The notes below the pieces were generated by a model, which made no database searches, was not told the origin of the DNA, and saw only the letters and a program-made list of their open reading frames with translations. 64,000 nucleotides of DNA, taken from positions 186,001-250,000 of the forward strand of contig NZ_JAUCBM010000002.1 in the NCBI RefSeq assembly GCF_030362795.1. The letters are read 5' to 3'. Shown here piece by piece: positions 28,209 through 38,032 of this stretch. Source of the stretch: Pseudochrobactrum kiredjianiae. GTDB taxonomy: Bacteria > Pseudomonadota > Alphaproteobacteria > Rhizobiales > Rhizobiaceae. The stretch's first letter is position 1, and each line of letters starts with the position of its first letter. Made by a program: the position numbers and the translations under genes.

Positions 28209-29414
28209 TCAGACGCGTTCGATAATCATGGCGATACCCTGACCAACACCGATGCACATTGTGCACAAGGCATAGCGGCCGCCGGTGCGATGCAGCTGAT
28301 ACATCGCTGTTGAGACCAAACGCGCACCGGACATGCCCAAAGGATGACCGATGGCGATGGCTCCGCCATTCGGGTTTACATGCTCAGCATCATCCGGCAG
28401 ACCCAGATCACGCAGTGTGGCTAATGCCTGACTGGCAAAAGCCTCATTCAGTTCAATCACATCCATCTGATCGATGGTCAGGCCGGCGCGCGCCAGAACT
28501 TTTTTGGCTGCGGGCGATGGGCCGATACCCATAATGCGCGGCTCAACACCAGCTGCGACCATGGCCACAATTCGCGCTTTTGGTGTCAGTCCTTGCGCTT
28601 TTGCGGCTTGTCCTGAAAGAATAGTCAGCGCTGCCGCACCGTCATTGACGCCGGAGGCATTGCCTGCGGTCACGGTCAGATCAACGCCGTTAATGGCTTT
28701 CAGTTTGGAGAGTGCATCTGCGGTCGTGCTTGGGCGGGGATGTTCGTCTTCGGCAAAGATTATCGGGTCGCCACGGCGGGGTGTAATTGTAACCGGAGCG
28801 ATCTCATCTTTAAAAAGGCCTGAAGCCTGTGCTTTTGCCCAGCGCGCCTGACTGCGTGCTGCAAATGCATCCTGATCTTCACGGGAGATATGAAAGTCAG
28901 CGGCCACATTGTCAGCGGTTTCCGGCATTGTATCGACGCCGAATTTTGCCTTCATCGCCGGATTGATAAAGCGCCAGCCGATGGTGGTGTCATAAACCGC
29001 ATTATTGCGAGAGAAGGCGCTGTCAGCTTTCGGCATCACAAAGGGCGCGCGTGTCATGCTCTCAACGCCGCCCGCGATAACGAAGTCGCAATCGCCGGAG
29101 CGGATAGCGCGTGCGGCCATGCCAATGGCATCCATACCGGAACCGCAAAGCCGGTTGACGGTGGTGCCGGGAACGCTGATCGGCAGACCTGCCAGCAACA
29201 CAGCCATACGGCCGACATTGCGGTTGTCTTCACCGGCCTGATTGGCGCAACCATAGATGAGATCATCAACGGCAGACCAGTCTACACCCGGATTTCTTTC
29301 AATGAGGGCTTTGAGAGGCAATGCTGCAAGGTCATCTGCACGTACCGAAGCTAATGCCCCGCCATACCGGCCAATTGGTGTACGTACTGCATCGCAGATA
29401 AAGGCATCTTGCAT
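28209..29414 (-). CDS. paaJ: 3-oxoadipyl-CoA / 3-oxo-5,6-dehydrosuberyl-CoA thiolase
   Basis: About 401 residues from the ATG at 29414 (AAAGGA upstream). The thiolase nucleophile cysteine lies in [11 protein letters not shown], the [11 protein letters not shown] motif is intact, and the C-terminal [10 protein letters not shown] holds the second active cysteine. In the island it performs the two thiolytic steps that release acetyl-CoA and finally succinyl-CoA. PcaF has the same fold and could share the name. It is the first gene of the long minus-strand catabolic operon. Confidence 0.94.
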   Translation of the reverse strand: MQDAFICDAVRTPIGRYGGALASVRADDLAALPLKALIERNPGVDWSAVDDLIYGCANQAGEDNRNVGRMAVLLAGLPISVPGTTVNRLCGSGMDAIGMAARAIRSGDCDFVIAGGVESMTRAPFVMPKADSAFSRNNAVYDTTIGWRFINPAMKAKFGVDTMPETADNVAADFHISREDQDAFAARSQARWAKAQASGLFKDEIAPVTITPRRGDPIIFAEDEHPRPSTTADALSKLKAINGVDLTVTAGNASGVNDGAAALTILSGQAAKAQGLTPKARIVAMVAAGVEPRIMGIGPSPAAKKVLARAGLTIDQMDVIELNEAFASQALATLRDLGLPDDAEHVNPNGGAIAIGHPLGMSGARLVSTAMYQLHRTGGRYALCTMCIGVGQGIAMIIERV

Positions 29415-29464
29415 TGCCTTGTCCTTTCCTACCCTGAGAAAGCCGAGTGAACTCCTCATTCATC

Positions 29465-29476
29465 GACCGCTTGGTC
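29465..29476. promoter_or_regulatory. Second PaaR-like site upstream of paaJ-paaA
   Basis: GACCGCTTGGTC is palindromic in its outer four bases each side and aligns with the paaN-paaG site (GACCG, three bases, GGTC, G). It lies about 50 bases upstream of the paaJ start, in the right place to repress the epoxidase operon. Confidence 0.55.
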
Positions 29477-29553
29477 AGGATTATACGGCCATTAAACATT
29501 ACAGCGCAAGTGATTTTTTAGAATTATTGTAATGTTTTGAGGTAAAACAAATT

Positions 29554-30396
29554 TTACCCTTGTTCTGACAAGGAAAGTCCGTGTTGACGGGCGGCCGTTT
29601 GCTGGGTTTTTGCGGGCAAGAGGCCATCCACACCTTCGCATTGTGAGGCAATCCACACCTCAGATTTAGGCGATAGTGCCTGATACAGACTGCGAAACAG
29701 ATCACGAGCATTGTGCCCCTGCCAGTCATCAGGCAGAGCCTCGGCTGGCAGACGCGGGTCGCGTAATAAGACGCTGCGATAGGCATGTACCAGCAAAAGT
29801 CGCGCCATCACCGCGTCTTCTGCGGAGAGCTGCGGGATTTTGCTATACAGCGGTTCAAACCGTGTCAGCAGATCACAATAGCGTTGATGCAGGATGGAGA
29901 GATCCCAGAACTGCGCAAGCCAGTTCATATCATCGGGATCAACAGCCCGCAAAAGCTGTGCGCCTTCCGGCAAAGCCTGTCCGCGATCCGGCCGGATAAA
30001 GACGGAAGACCCCATGCGTCCCATGCGCAGGCGCAAGGCTGCTGCATCAGGCAAGTCAGGGGCAAAAATGATTTGCCAGCCATTGATGACCGTATCGGGT
30101 TGATAAAGCAGTTTTGCTGCCTGATCGAATTCCTGCTGCGCAGAAGCATCAAGATTGTAATAGCTGCGCCGACCGTTGCGTTCGCCTTTCAGGCGCTGGG
30201 CGGTGACTAGGCGAGAAACAGCGGTTCTGACCACGGATTCACTCAAACCTGCGCGGTTACAAATTTCAATCAGCGAGCCTGTCCAGAGAATACCGCCTCG
30301 GGGCAGAACAATATCGCCGTAGACCGTGACGATGAAACCGGCAGCCCGCAATTCTTGTCCGTTCAGCAAGTCGGTGATGACAGTCTGTGCAACCAT
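29554..30396 (-). CDS. paaX: Phenylacetate operon repressor PaaX
   Basis: A 280-residue PaaX-family regulator with a winged-helix N-terminus (SLIEICNRAGLSESVVRTAV), a central domain and the C-terminal PaaX_C region. In E. coli and Pseudomonas PaaX represses paa genes and is released by phenylacetyl-CoA. It stands 139 bases upstream of the paaJ start on the same strand. No confident PaaX operator was found. It occurs with PaaR in the same island, which is unusual. Confidence 0.92.
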   Translation of the reverse strand: MVAQTVITDLLNGQELRAAGFIVTVYGDIVLPRGGILWTGSLIEICNRAGLSESVVRTAVSRLVTAQRLKGERNGRRSYYNLDASAQQEFDQAAKLLYQPDTVINGWQIIFAPDLPDAAALRLRMGRMGSSVFIRPDRGQALPEGAQLLRAVDPDDMNWLAQFWDLSILHQRYCDLLTRFEPLYSKIPQLSAEDAVMARLLLVHAYRSVLLRDPRLPAEALPDDWQGHNARDLFRSLYQALSPKSEVWIASQCEGVDGLLPAKTQQTAARQHGLSLSEQG

Positions 30397-31026
30397 AGGC
30401 CTGCTACCCTTTTAATCATTAGGAGTTCTTATTTGAACAGAATACCGGTTTTGTGGGAGATGAATTTGAGCAGGACATTTCATAGACCAGCTGTGCTGAG
30501 ATAGCAAAATTTGAAATTAGAGTGCATCCCGAACGGCGTAAAAGACTTTTCGGAACAAGATTTTCGTAAAACAAATGGAGAGAGCGGCTCAAGGCTGACT
30601 GATTAACTGGAAGCGCTCTAACGGCTGTAAGTCCGTGAATGAGGTGGGAGGTGGGATTTCACAGTTTAATCCTGTGCGCTCTCAGTTAGGAAAGCGATTA
30701 AATTGCAACCTATGATTGCTTCGATCTTTATAGTCAGCTTTGCTTATAAGTTAAAAATATCTGTTTTTGGCGTTGAGATGAATTTATTTTGGCTATAAAT
30801 TTGTAGTTTAATCAATGGATTAATAAAAACAACATCTCGAAGTTAAAAAATATCATTTCCAGTAAATTTTGGTTGCAATAAAAATACAACCTATGGTAGT
30901 TATTTTGCATGATAGCAGGTGTAAGGTTGTGTTGTTGAGTGCTCTCGGGGTGACAGAGCAGGACGTTGTGGCGGCAGCCATTTTTGATTTTAAAAATAAA
31001 TAAGAACTAATCATTTGGGGTGAGAA
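30397..31026. other. 630-bp AT-rich intergenic region
   Basis: It holds one copy of the dispersed repeat (30518-30620) and then about 350 bases of AT-rich DNA without coding signs. The right end must contain the promoter and ribosome binding site (GGGGTGAG) of the AraC-type gene. Confidence 0.6.
30518..30620 (+). repeat. Dispersed palindromic repeat, copy C
   Basis: A complete but more diverged copy: TAGAGTGCATCCCGAA ... TTTTCGGAA hairpin, linker TCGTAAAACAAAT, then GAGAGCGGCTC ... AAGCGCTCTA. It has the same length and order as copies A and B. Confidence 0.75.
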
Positions 31027-31971
31027 ATGAATAATTTAAACTTAAATACAGATGCTAATTCCGTTGCGCATCAACAAGGGTTTTTATTTCACGAAACTGT
31101 AGAAAATTTGAATGAAGGTATTTCAGATACATTCAAAAACTTAGTTCATCATCAAAATAAAATCGCTTATATTGTTAGTCATCGCGGTAAATTCAGTTAT
31201 CGCCACGATCATTGCACCGCAATCATCGTTCTCGCAGCAATCAAGGATCTGCACTGGTCGCTGCAAGGCAAATTCGGTGAGAGTTTTGATGCGCCTGCGG
31301 GTACCGTGCTGATTATACCGGCTTGCACTGAATATACCCTGCAATGGCCGATAGAAACCGATTATCTCCAGATTGCCCTTGATAATAATTTGCTACGTGA
31401 TTTGAGGGATATCAGTGGTGGTTTGTCACTCTCGGAACTGTTTCCGCACCCCTCAAGGTTGCCTAATCCCAAAGCCTTGCTGATTGCCAACTTGTTGCGT
31501 GCCGAATTGTTAAAAAATGCGCCGGTGAGTGCCGGTTATCTTCAGGCGCTGCTTGCCGTTTTGATCGTTCAATTGGTGCAAAACCATTCATTTCTCAGAA
31601 CATCCGGGGCTAAGCAGGAAAACGGTGGGCTCTCCTATCAGGCATCGCGCCGAATAGAAGCATATTTGCGTGAAAACTATATGCGCAAACTGTCTATCTC
31701 CAAAATGGCCAATATATTGGGTGTTTCTGGCGGACATTTTCTGACATCATTTCGCGAGAGCTTTGGGCAGACACCACATCAGTTTTTGCTGGCGCTTCGT
31801 TTAAGTGCGGCTGAGGATATGTTGACGAATACGGATATTTCATTGGCTGAAATTGCTGACAGGGCAGGCTTTTCCAGTCAGAGCCATATGACAACGGCTC
31901 TGAAAAAATGTCGGATGATAACGCCGGGAGAGCTGCGGCGTAAACGGGTTCGGGTTGGTAAAAAATCCTGA
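31027..31971 (+). CDS. AraC-family transcriptional regulator
   Basis: 314 residues. The C-terminal 100 residues form the double helix-turn-helix AraC domain (LSISKMANILGVSGGHFLTS and LAEIADRAGFSSQSHMTTAL, ending PGELRRKRV). The N-terminus has a cupin-like sensor part (HRGKFSYRHDHC, APAGTVLIIPACTEYTLQW). The first 50 codons are AT-rich. The LIV-type binding protein gene starts 328 bases downstream on the same strand behind a 10-bp-arm inverted repeat, so that gene is a plausible target. The effector is unknown; it could also act on the paa island. Confidence 0.9.
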   Translation: MNNLNLNTDANSVAHQQGFLFHETVENLNEGISDTFKNLVHHQNKIAYIVSHRGKFSYRHDHCTAIIVLAAIKDLHWSLQGKFGESFDAPAGTVLIIPACTEYTLQWPIETDYLQIALDNNLLRDLRDISGGLSLSELFPHPSRLPNPKALLIANLLRAELLKNAPVSAGYLQALLAVLIVQLVQNHSFLRTSGAKQENGGLSYQASRRIEAYLRENYMRKLSISKMANILGVSGGHFLTSFRESFGQTPHQFLLALRLSAAEDMLTNTDISLAEIADRAGFSSQSHMTTALKKCRMITPGELRRKRVRVGKKS

Positions 31972-32299
31972 GATGAAGCATGACGCGAATAAAGTCCTGT
32001 AATGCTGCCTTGGTTTGCTGGTCTCAGTTTCCCACTTTCTGGGATCAGTGAGGCAAAGTGTCAGTGTTTGGAAAGTAAGTTGACAGCGACCTGTATCATG
32101 GCGAAGATGCCGTAATAAGAGTTATATTGTGAAAATTTAAATATACTCTTATCCTTGTAGTATTTGATATTCATATCTGTACTATTTTATTAAAAATGAC
32201 AATGAATACAGATATTTATGAAACGTAAATATCTGAGCATACAGCATACGGGAATAACATGATTTAGAATATATTGAGTTTAAGTGGGAGGAATATTTT
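31972..32299. other. 328-bp gap between AraC-type gene and binding-protein gene
   Basis: AT-rich with no coding signs. It contains the inverted repeat 32209-32235 and a good GGGAGG ribosome binding site for the gene at 32300. Confidence 0.55.
32209..32235. promoter_or_regulatory. Perfect 10-bp-arm inverted repeat ahead of LIV-type binding protein
   Basis: CAGATATTTA and TAAATATCTG frame a 7-base spacer, 65 bases before the start codon. This is an operator or leader hairpin candidate for the orphan binding-protein gene. Confidence 0.5.
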
Positions 32300-33427
32300 A
32301 TGCGCTTGAAATTCTTGTCCGGTGTTGCAGTTGCAGCCGTTTTAGCCTGGACAGCAACCGCGCAGGCAGAGCTACTTATGGGTGTGGGAGCACCGATGAC
32401 CGGCCCGAATGCCACTTACGGGCAGCAGATTCTGAAGGGAGCAGAAGCTGCAATTGCTGAAATTAACGCCAATGGCGGTATTAACGGTGAACAGGTGAAA
32501 ATCGTCATTGGGGACGACGTTTCTGACCCGAAACAGGGGATTTCTGTTGCCAATAAATTCGCTGCGGATGGCGTAAAATTCGTCATCGGCCACTATAATT
32601 CCGGCGTGACTATTCCGGCATCAGATGTCTATGCCGAAAATGGCATCCTGATGATTAGCCCGGGTGCTACTAATCCAGCTTATACGGAAAAAGGTCTTTG
32701 GAATACGTTCCGTACCTGCGGACGTGATGACCAGCAGGGCATTGTTGCTGGTAATTACATCAACGATCATTTCAAAGATAAAAAAATCGCGGTCATTCAC
32801 GATAAGACCCCTTATGGTCAGGGACTAGCCGATGCCACCAAAAAGACCTTTAATGAACTCGGCGTGAAAGAGGTCATGTATGAAGGTGTGAACACCGGCG
32901 AGAAGGATTTCTCGGCACTGATTACCAAGGCCAAAGCGGCCGGTATTGATGTTCTCTATTGGGGCGGCGTGCATACTGAGGGCGGCTTGATTATCCGTCA
33001 GCTTGCAGATCAGGGGCTGAAGGTCACGTTCATTTCCGGTGATGCGATTGTTAACAACGAGCTGGCTTCTATTGCCCGTGATGCGGTTGTCGGTACGCTC
33101 AACACATTTGGACCAGATCCGCGTGTTGATCCGGCCAATGCCGAACTGGTGAAGAAGTTCCGCGACAGCGGTTTCGAACCGGAAGCCTATACACTTTATT
33201 CCTATGCGGCAGCACAGTCTTTGGCAGCAGCTGCCAAAGCTGCCGGTTCTAATGATCCGCAGGAAGTCGCCAAGGCGATGAAGGAAAAAGGTCCGTTCAA
33301 AACCGCTTTGGGTGATCTGGCTTTTGACGAAAAAGGCGATGCCAAATTGCCGGGTTATGTGATGTATGAGTGGAAGAAAATGCCGGATGGCAGTTTCACT
33401 TATGAACAGCAGAAGCAGGGTGGCTAA
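32300..33427 (+). CDS. LIV-type ABC transporter substrate-binding protein (orphan)
   Basis: A 375-residue periplasmic binding protein with a 24-residue signal peptide ending TAQAE. The mature start [19 protein letters not shown] is typical of Leu/Ile/Val-binding LivK/LivJ. No permease or ATPase is adjacent, so it probably docks onto a Liv importer elsewhere. It differs from the paa-linked binding protein and resembles true amino acid LivK more closely. A strong terminator follows. Confidence 0.9.
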   Translation: MRLKFLSGVAVAAVLAWTATAQAELLMGVGAPMTGPNATYGQQILKGAEAAIAEINANGGINGEQVKIVIGDDVSDPKQGISVANKFAADGVKFVIGHYNSGVTIPASDVYAENGILMISPGATNPAYTEKGLWNTFRTCGRDDQQGIVAGNYINDHFKDKKIAVIHDKTPYGQGLADATKKTFNELGVKEVMYEGVNTGEKDFSALITKAKAAGIDVLYWGGVHTEGGLIIRQLADQGLKVTFISGDAIVNNELASIARDAVVGTLNTFGPDPRVDPANAELVKKFRDSGFEPEAYTLYSYAAAQSLAAAAKAAGSNDPQEVAKAMKEKGPFKTALGDLAFDEKGDAKLPGYVMYEWKKMPDGSFTYEQQKQGG

Positions 33428-33453
33428 ACTTAGTTAGTATAGAACGTCATTGG

Positions 33454-33490
33454 AAAAGCCGCCATTTGGAGCCAAATGGCGGCTTTTTTA
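33454..33490. terminator. Bidirectional terminator between convergent genes
   Basis: A long near-perfect stem, AAAAGCCGCCATTTGG with CCAAATGGCGGCTTTT, has A-run and T-run on opposite sides, so it ends the binding-protein transcript and the deoxyribose operon from the other strand. Confidence 0.9.
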
Positions 33491-33507
33491 TTCAGTGCGT
33501 ATTCGGA

Positions 33508-35904
33508 TTATGCACCATAAGGTACCCAGATGTTTTTAACTTGCACAGCACGGCGCAGATAATCACGTCCCTGACCTTGTGCTGTATCCAGCCAGTTACG
33601 CTGACGGCCATTATTGACCCATGTGGCTTTGAGGTTGCCGGCAGAGGCCTTCTCAACCATGGCACTGCCTGCCTGGGACCCGACATACCAGAGCGCGGAC
33701 ACAGCATCGTGTTCTGCCAGTGTTTTGGCCAGCACATCACGCTCGCCAGTGATGAGATTGACAACACCTGCCGGTACATCTGATGTATCCAACACCTGAT
33801 AGAAGGCACCGGCAATCAATGGGTGACGGCTGGACGGCACAACCATAGCACGATTGCCCATAGCGATTGCGGGTAAGATCAGCGAGATCATCGAGAGCAA
33901 CGGCAGTTCATCTGGGCAGACAATACCGGTGACACCCCATGGTTCGTTCATTGCCAGTGTGACATGACGCGACTTGGTCGAATGAACGGCGCCGTCAAAC
34001 TTATCGGCCTGTGCAGCATAGTAGAAAATACGACGGATTGAAGCGTCGAACTCTTCTTCTGCTTTCTTGTCCGTAACGCCGGTGCTTTTCACCAGCAGTT
34101 TAATGAACTCAGCACGGCGCTGCTCGAGATTTTCGCCCAAATAATACAGCACCTGCGCACGGTTATGCGCGGTCGCGCCACCCCATGAACCTGCTTTTGC
34201 TGCTGCCTCTACGGCATTGCGGATATCTTTGCGGTTGCTGAGTGGTGCCTCACCGATAACGATATTGCCTTTGCCGTAGACAGCATAACTTGCACCGCCA
34301 TCAGGGCGTGCCTGCTTGCCGCTGACATAGTTTTTCATCGTGCGGTCGATGGAACCGGCAGCCACTTTTTCACCGGCCACAGGCAGAGCGGAGAAAGAAA
34401 CGCTTTCGGTTTCTTCAGCGAGCGGCAGAGCTTTTTCCCAGTCGCTGACCAGATATTCATAAAGCCCTTCGCGCGCACCTTCACGACCGAAACCACTTTC
34501 ACGATAACCGCCGAAACTGGCACCGGCATCAAGCATATTGGTGCAGTTGATCCAGACAACACCGGCTTTAACGGAAGCTGCAATATCCAGAGCCGTGTTG
34601 ATATTCTCCGACCAGATGGAAGCAGCCAGCCCGTATGCAGTGTTATTAGCCAGTGCAATTGCTTCAGCAGGTGTGCGGAAAGTTGTTACGGCTGCAATCG
34701 GGCCGAAAATCTCGACCTGACAAACGGTTGAAGCCTGATCAACTTCGGTGAAGAAGCCCGGCGCGATGAAATTGCCTTTTGTGGGCAGGGCATTTGGCGT
34801 TTGCCACAGCGCGCCGCCTTCTTCTACGCCTTTGGCGATCAGCGCGGAAATACGTTTGACCTGCGTTGGTGAAACGATGGCACCGACATCGGTGGATTTG
34901 TCCAGCGGATCACCAACGCGAATGGTTTCAAGGCGCTTGCGCAGCTTGGCATAGAAGCGTTCCGCAATGCCTTCCTGCACCAGAAGGCGCGAGCCTGCAC
35001 AGCACACTTCACCCTGATTGAACCAGATCGCATCGACAACGCCTTCAACAGCGCTGTCGAGGTCGGCATCTTCGAAAACGATGAATGGCGACTTGCCGCC
35101 GAGCTCCAGTGACAGTTTCTTGCCGGAACCGGCAATCTGCTCGCGGATAATGCGGCCGACATTGGTTGAGCCGGTAAAGGCGACCTTGTTCACATCCTCA
35201 TGCCCACAAATCAATGCACCGGTTTCACCGTCGCCTTGCACAATATTGACCACACCGGCAGGCAGGCCGACTTCATGGCAGATTTCCGCAAAGGCAATAG
35301 CAGTCAGTGGCGTGAGATCGGCAGGCTTCAGCACAACCGTATTACCGGCAGCGAGCGCAGGCGCGATTTTCCATGCCAGCATCAAGAGCGGGAAGTTCCA
35401 CGGGATGACCTGACCGCAGACACCGAGAGGTGAGAAGCCACGGAACTCATCCTCCACCATCTCAGCCCAACCGGCATGATGATAGAAATGGCGGACAGCC
35501 AGCGGCACGTCAATATCACGGCTTTCGCGGATCGGTTTGCCGTTATCCATGCTCTCCAGCACGGAGAAGAAACGCTCGCGTTTCTGCAAATGACGGGCAA
35601 TCGCATAGAGATATTTGGCGCGTTCATGGCCGGAGAGTTTCGACCATTTGCCGAACGCGGCGCGGGCGGCTTTGACAGCCATATCAACATCTTCCGCGGT
35701 ACCTTTGGCAATACCCGCTAAGCGCTGTTCGGTTGCCGGGTTGATTACGTCAATAATTTGCTCGCTGCCTGCATCGGTAAAGCGGCCATTGATGAAATGA
35801 CCGAACGGAGCGGAATGATTTTTCAGCCATGCAACTACATCGCCATTGGCTTCGGGAGACGGGCCATATTCCATTGTATTCAGAATATCCTTGATCTGTG
35901 CCAT
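33508..35904 (-). CDS. ALDH16-type double-domain aldehyde dehydrogenase
   Basis: About 798 residues from the ATG at 35904 (AAGGA upstream). The first domain (about 1-500) is a complete aldehyde dehydrogenase with ELGGKSPF and catalytic cysteines around C301-C302 in GEVCCAGSR. The second domain (about 530-798) resembles the same fold but is short, and no cysteine is seen at the matching place. This layout is that of the ALDH16 family, in which the second half is a non-catalytic pseudo-domain. It follows deoC by 13 bases at the end of a deoxyribose-type operon. DeoC releases acetaldehyde, so oxidation of acetaldehyde to acetate is a sensible role (inference). Confidence 0.88.
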   Translation of the reverse strand: MAQIKDILNTMEYGPSPEANGDVVAWLKNHSAPFGHFINGRFTDAGSEQIIDVINPATEQRLAGIAKGTAEDVDMAVKAARAAFGKWSKLSGHERAKYLYAIARHLQKRERFFSVLESMDNGKPIRESRDIDVPLAVRHFYHHAGWAEMVEDEFRGFSPLGVCGQVIPWNFPLLMLAWKIAPALAAGNTVVLKPADLTPLTAIAFAEICHEVGLPAGVVNIVQGDGETGALICGHEDVNKVAFTGSTNVGRIIREQIAGSGKKLSLELGGKSPFIVFEDADLDSAVEGVVDAIWFNQGEVCCAGSRLLVQEGIAERFYAKLRKRLETIRVGDPLDKSTDVGAIVSPTQVKRISALIAKGVEEGGALWQTPNALPTKGNFIAPGFFTEVDQASTVCQVEIFGPIAAVTTFRTPAEAIALANNTAYGLAASIWSENINTALDIAASVKAGVVWINCTNMLDAGASFGGYRESGFGREGAREGLYEYLVSDWEKALPLAEETESVSFSALPVAGEKVAAGSIDRTMKNYVSGKQARPDGGASYAVYGKGNIVIGEAPLSNRKDIRNAVEAAAKAGSWGGATAHNRAQVLYYLGENLEQRRAEFIKLLVKSTGVTDKKAEEEFDASIRRIFYYAAQADKFDGAVHSTKSRHVTLAMNEPWGVTGIVCPDELPLLSMISLILPAIAMGNRAMVVPSSRHPLIAGAFYQVLDTSDVPAGVVNLITGERDVLAKTLAEHDAVSALWYVGSQAGSAMVEKASAGNLKATWVNNGRQRNWLDTAQGQGRDYLRRAVQVKNIWVPYGA

Positions 35905-35917
35905 AGTCGTAAATTCC

Positions 35918-36877
35918 TTATGCCGCAGCGTGACGGGAGAGGTCGGCATAACGGCCGGTCATATAATGTTCGAGCTGGCGCTCAATATCACCGAGCAATG
36001 AGGATGCGCCGATGCGAAATAAATCCGGCTGCAACCAGTCATGCCCCAGTTCTTCCTTCATCATCGACAGCCAGACGAGGGCTTCCTTGGCAGTACGCAA
36101 GCCACCGGCAGGCTTGAAGCCAATGATCTGGTCTGTGCGCTCACCATAATCGCGCAGTGCGCGCACCATTGTCAGGCTGACCGGCAAGGTTGCATTGACG
36201 TCTTCTTTGCCGGTTGAGGTTTTGATGAAATCGGAACCAGCCTGCATTGCAACCATAGATGCCTTGTAGACATTGGTCAGGGTTTGCAGATCGCCGGTGG
36301 CGAGAATGGCTTTCATATGCGCTTCACCGCAGGCCTCGCGCATGGCAGCCATTTCATCATAGAGCGCCTGCCAGTTTTGGGTCAGAACATGCTCGCGGGT
36401 GATGACAATATCAATTTCCTTTGCGCCTTCTTCAACCGCATAGCGGATTTCTGCCAGACGCAGCGGCAGCGGGATAAGGCCCGCCGGAAAACCAGTCGCA
36501 ACGGAAGCAACCGGAATATTGCTGCCTTCCAGTGCCTTAACCGCGTGCGGTACCATGGTCGGATAAACGCAGACTGCACCGGTGGTGATATTGGCATCAC
36601 TCAGCCCCAGTGCTTCCAGAATATCCGCACGGATCGGGTTTTTCGCTTTTGCGCAAAGGCGGCGCACACGACCTGCCGTGTCGTCACCGGCCAGCGTTGT
36701 CAGGTCGATACACTGAACGGCACGTACCAACCACGCGGCCTGATATTCCTTTTTCACCGAGCGGCGGGCGGGAAGTGTCGCGGCACGGCGCTCAAGTGCT
36801 GAACGGTTGACGTTGATATCGTCAAACCACTCTGTTTTGAGCGGTGTTCCGGCGTTACGTGTATGAGAAGGGCTCAT
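35918..36877 (-). CDS. deoC: Deoxyribose-phosphate aldolase
   Basis: 319 residues, longer than E. coli DeoC because of an N-terminal extension of the type found in many Actinobacteria and Alphaproteobacteria. The proton-relay and Schiff-base lysines sit in MKAILATGDL (K189) and FIKTSTGKED (K219, the likely Schiff-base residue). It splits 2-deoxyribose-5-phosphate into glyceraldehyde-3-phosphate and acetaldehyde. It lies between the PfkB-family kinase and the aldehyde dehydrogenase, which matches the order of reactions. Confidence 0.95.
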   Translation of the reverse strand: MSPSHTRNAGTPLKTEWFDDINVNRSALERRAATLPARRSVKKEYQAAWLVRAVQCIDLTTLAGDDTAGRVRRLCAKAKNPIRADILEALGLSDANITTGAVCVYPTMVPHAVKALEGSNIPVASVATGFPAGLIPLPLRLAEIRYAVEEGAKEIDIVITREHVLTQNWQALYDEMAAMREACGEAHMKAILATGDLQTLTNVYKASMVAMQAGSDFIKTSTGKEDVNATLPVSLTMVRALRDYGERTDQIIGFKPAGGLRTAKEALVWLSMMKEELGHDWLQPDLFRIGASSLLGDIERQLEHYMTGRYADLSRHAAA

Positions 36878-37036
36878 CGTATATCCGTATAGTTTGGGTG
36901 CAATCGGCGGTTTTAATCATAAAACCGTTTTCTGACAGGTTCCCGCCTACGGGGGAAGCCGGGAACCTGTCTGATCCGATGATTGCACCGGTTAAATTAA
37001 TGCACCACCATATCTGTGGGTGCAGCAGATTGAGGT

Positions 37037-37963
37037 TCAGCTATGGTTTTTACAGAATTCTGCAAATTCCTCGAGAGACGCATAGGATTTCTGCGTACCT
37101 GTTTTGGTGATGCTGTCGGCAGCATAGAGGCTGGCGCTTTTAAGAGCCTCCGCCACGTTGCCGTGTTCGGCATAGAACCGAGCGAAAGAGCCGATAAAGG
37201 CATCACCCGCGCCTGTTGTATCTTTCGGCGTGACTGTGACGGGTGCGATACTGACCACATTATCAGCGGTTATCAAACGCGCACCACGACCACCGAGCGT
37301 CACGATGACCGTGCGGATGCCTTTGGCAATCAGTGAGCGGGCAGCAGCAGTGGTCTCATCATCGGTTGAAACGGGCATGCCGGAAAGCAGAGCCAGTTCC
37401 GTCTCATTCGGTACAAGGAACGATACCTGACGGATGCGCTCTGGATCAAGATCAGCCGCAGCAGGTGCCGGATTGAGAATGGTTTCAATGCCGTTTGCCG
37501 CTGCAAAAGCGATGGTGTGGTAGACCGTCTCGACCGGCACTTCCATCTGCATCAGGATCAGGCCGCATTGTTTCAGATCTTCGGCAGCGTCATCCACATC
37601 CTGTGGCAACAGATCGGCATTGGCACCTTTCACGATGAGGATGGAATTTTCACCGCTCTTATCGACAAAAATTGGTGCGACACCGCTGGATTTGCCTTTG
37701 ATGACACCGACATGTTTGGTGTCGATACCCGCTTTTTGCAGATTGAAAATAGTATTGTCACCGAAAATATCATCGCCGACTTTGGTCACCATCATCACAT
37801 CGGCACCAAGGCGTGCTGCGGCAAATGCCTGATTGGCACCCTTGCCACCGCAGCCCATTTCAAACAAAGGGGCTTCCAGCGTTTCGCCCAAGAAAGGCAT
37901 ACGATCCATATAGGTAACCAGATCGACCATGTTAGAACCGACAACAGCGATTTTTTTCGACAT
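37037..37963 (-). CDS. PfkB-family sugar kinase, probable deoxyribokinase
   Basis: About 308 residues from the ATG at 37963. The PfkB signatures GCGGKGANQAFAAARLG (near residue 40) and DTTGAGDAFIGSF (near 250, catalytic aspartate) are intact and ribokinase-like. Because the operon carries DeoC and a DeoX-like protein, phosphorylation of 2-deoxyribose is more likely than of ribose. It stands 160 bases upstream of deoC, a gap without clear features. Confidence 0.88.
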   Translation of the reverse strand: MSKKIAVVGSNMVDLVTYMDRMPFLGETLEAPLFEMGCGGKGANQAFAAARLGADVMMVTKVGDDIFGDNTIFNLQKAGIDTKHVGVIKGKSSGVAPIFVDKSGENSILIVKGANADLLPQDVDDAAEDLKQCGLILMQMEVPVETVYHTIAFAAANGIETILNPAPAAADLDPERIRQVSFLVPNETELALLSGMPVSTDDETTAAARSLIAKGIRTVIVTLGGRGARLITADNVVSIAPVTVTPKDTTGAGDAFIGSFARFYAEHGNVAEALKSASLYAADSITKTGTQKSYASLEEFAEFCKNHS

Positions 37964-38032
37964 CGAAAATACTCTATCTCTCTGCTTTTCTTTATCTTGC
38001 TCCGATTGGCGCAAACCGTTCGGGGAAGAGCC

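Noticed and set aside
33508-35904. Two fused aldehyde dehydrogenase genes as a sequencing or assembly artefact
   Set aside because: The second half is short and lacks the catalytic cysteine, as expected for the ALDH16 family, so a natural pseudo-domain explains it.
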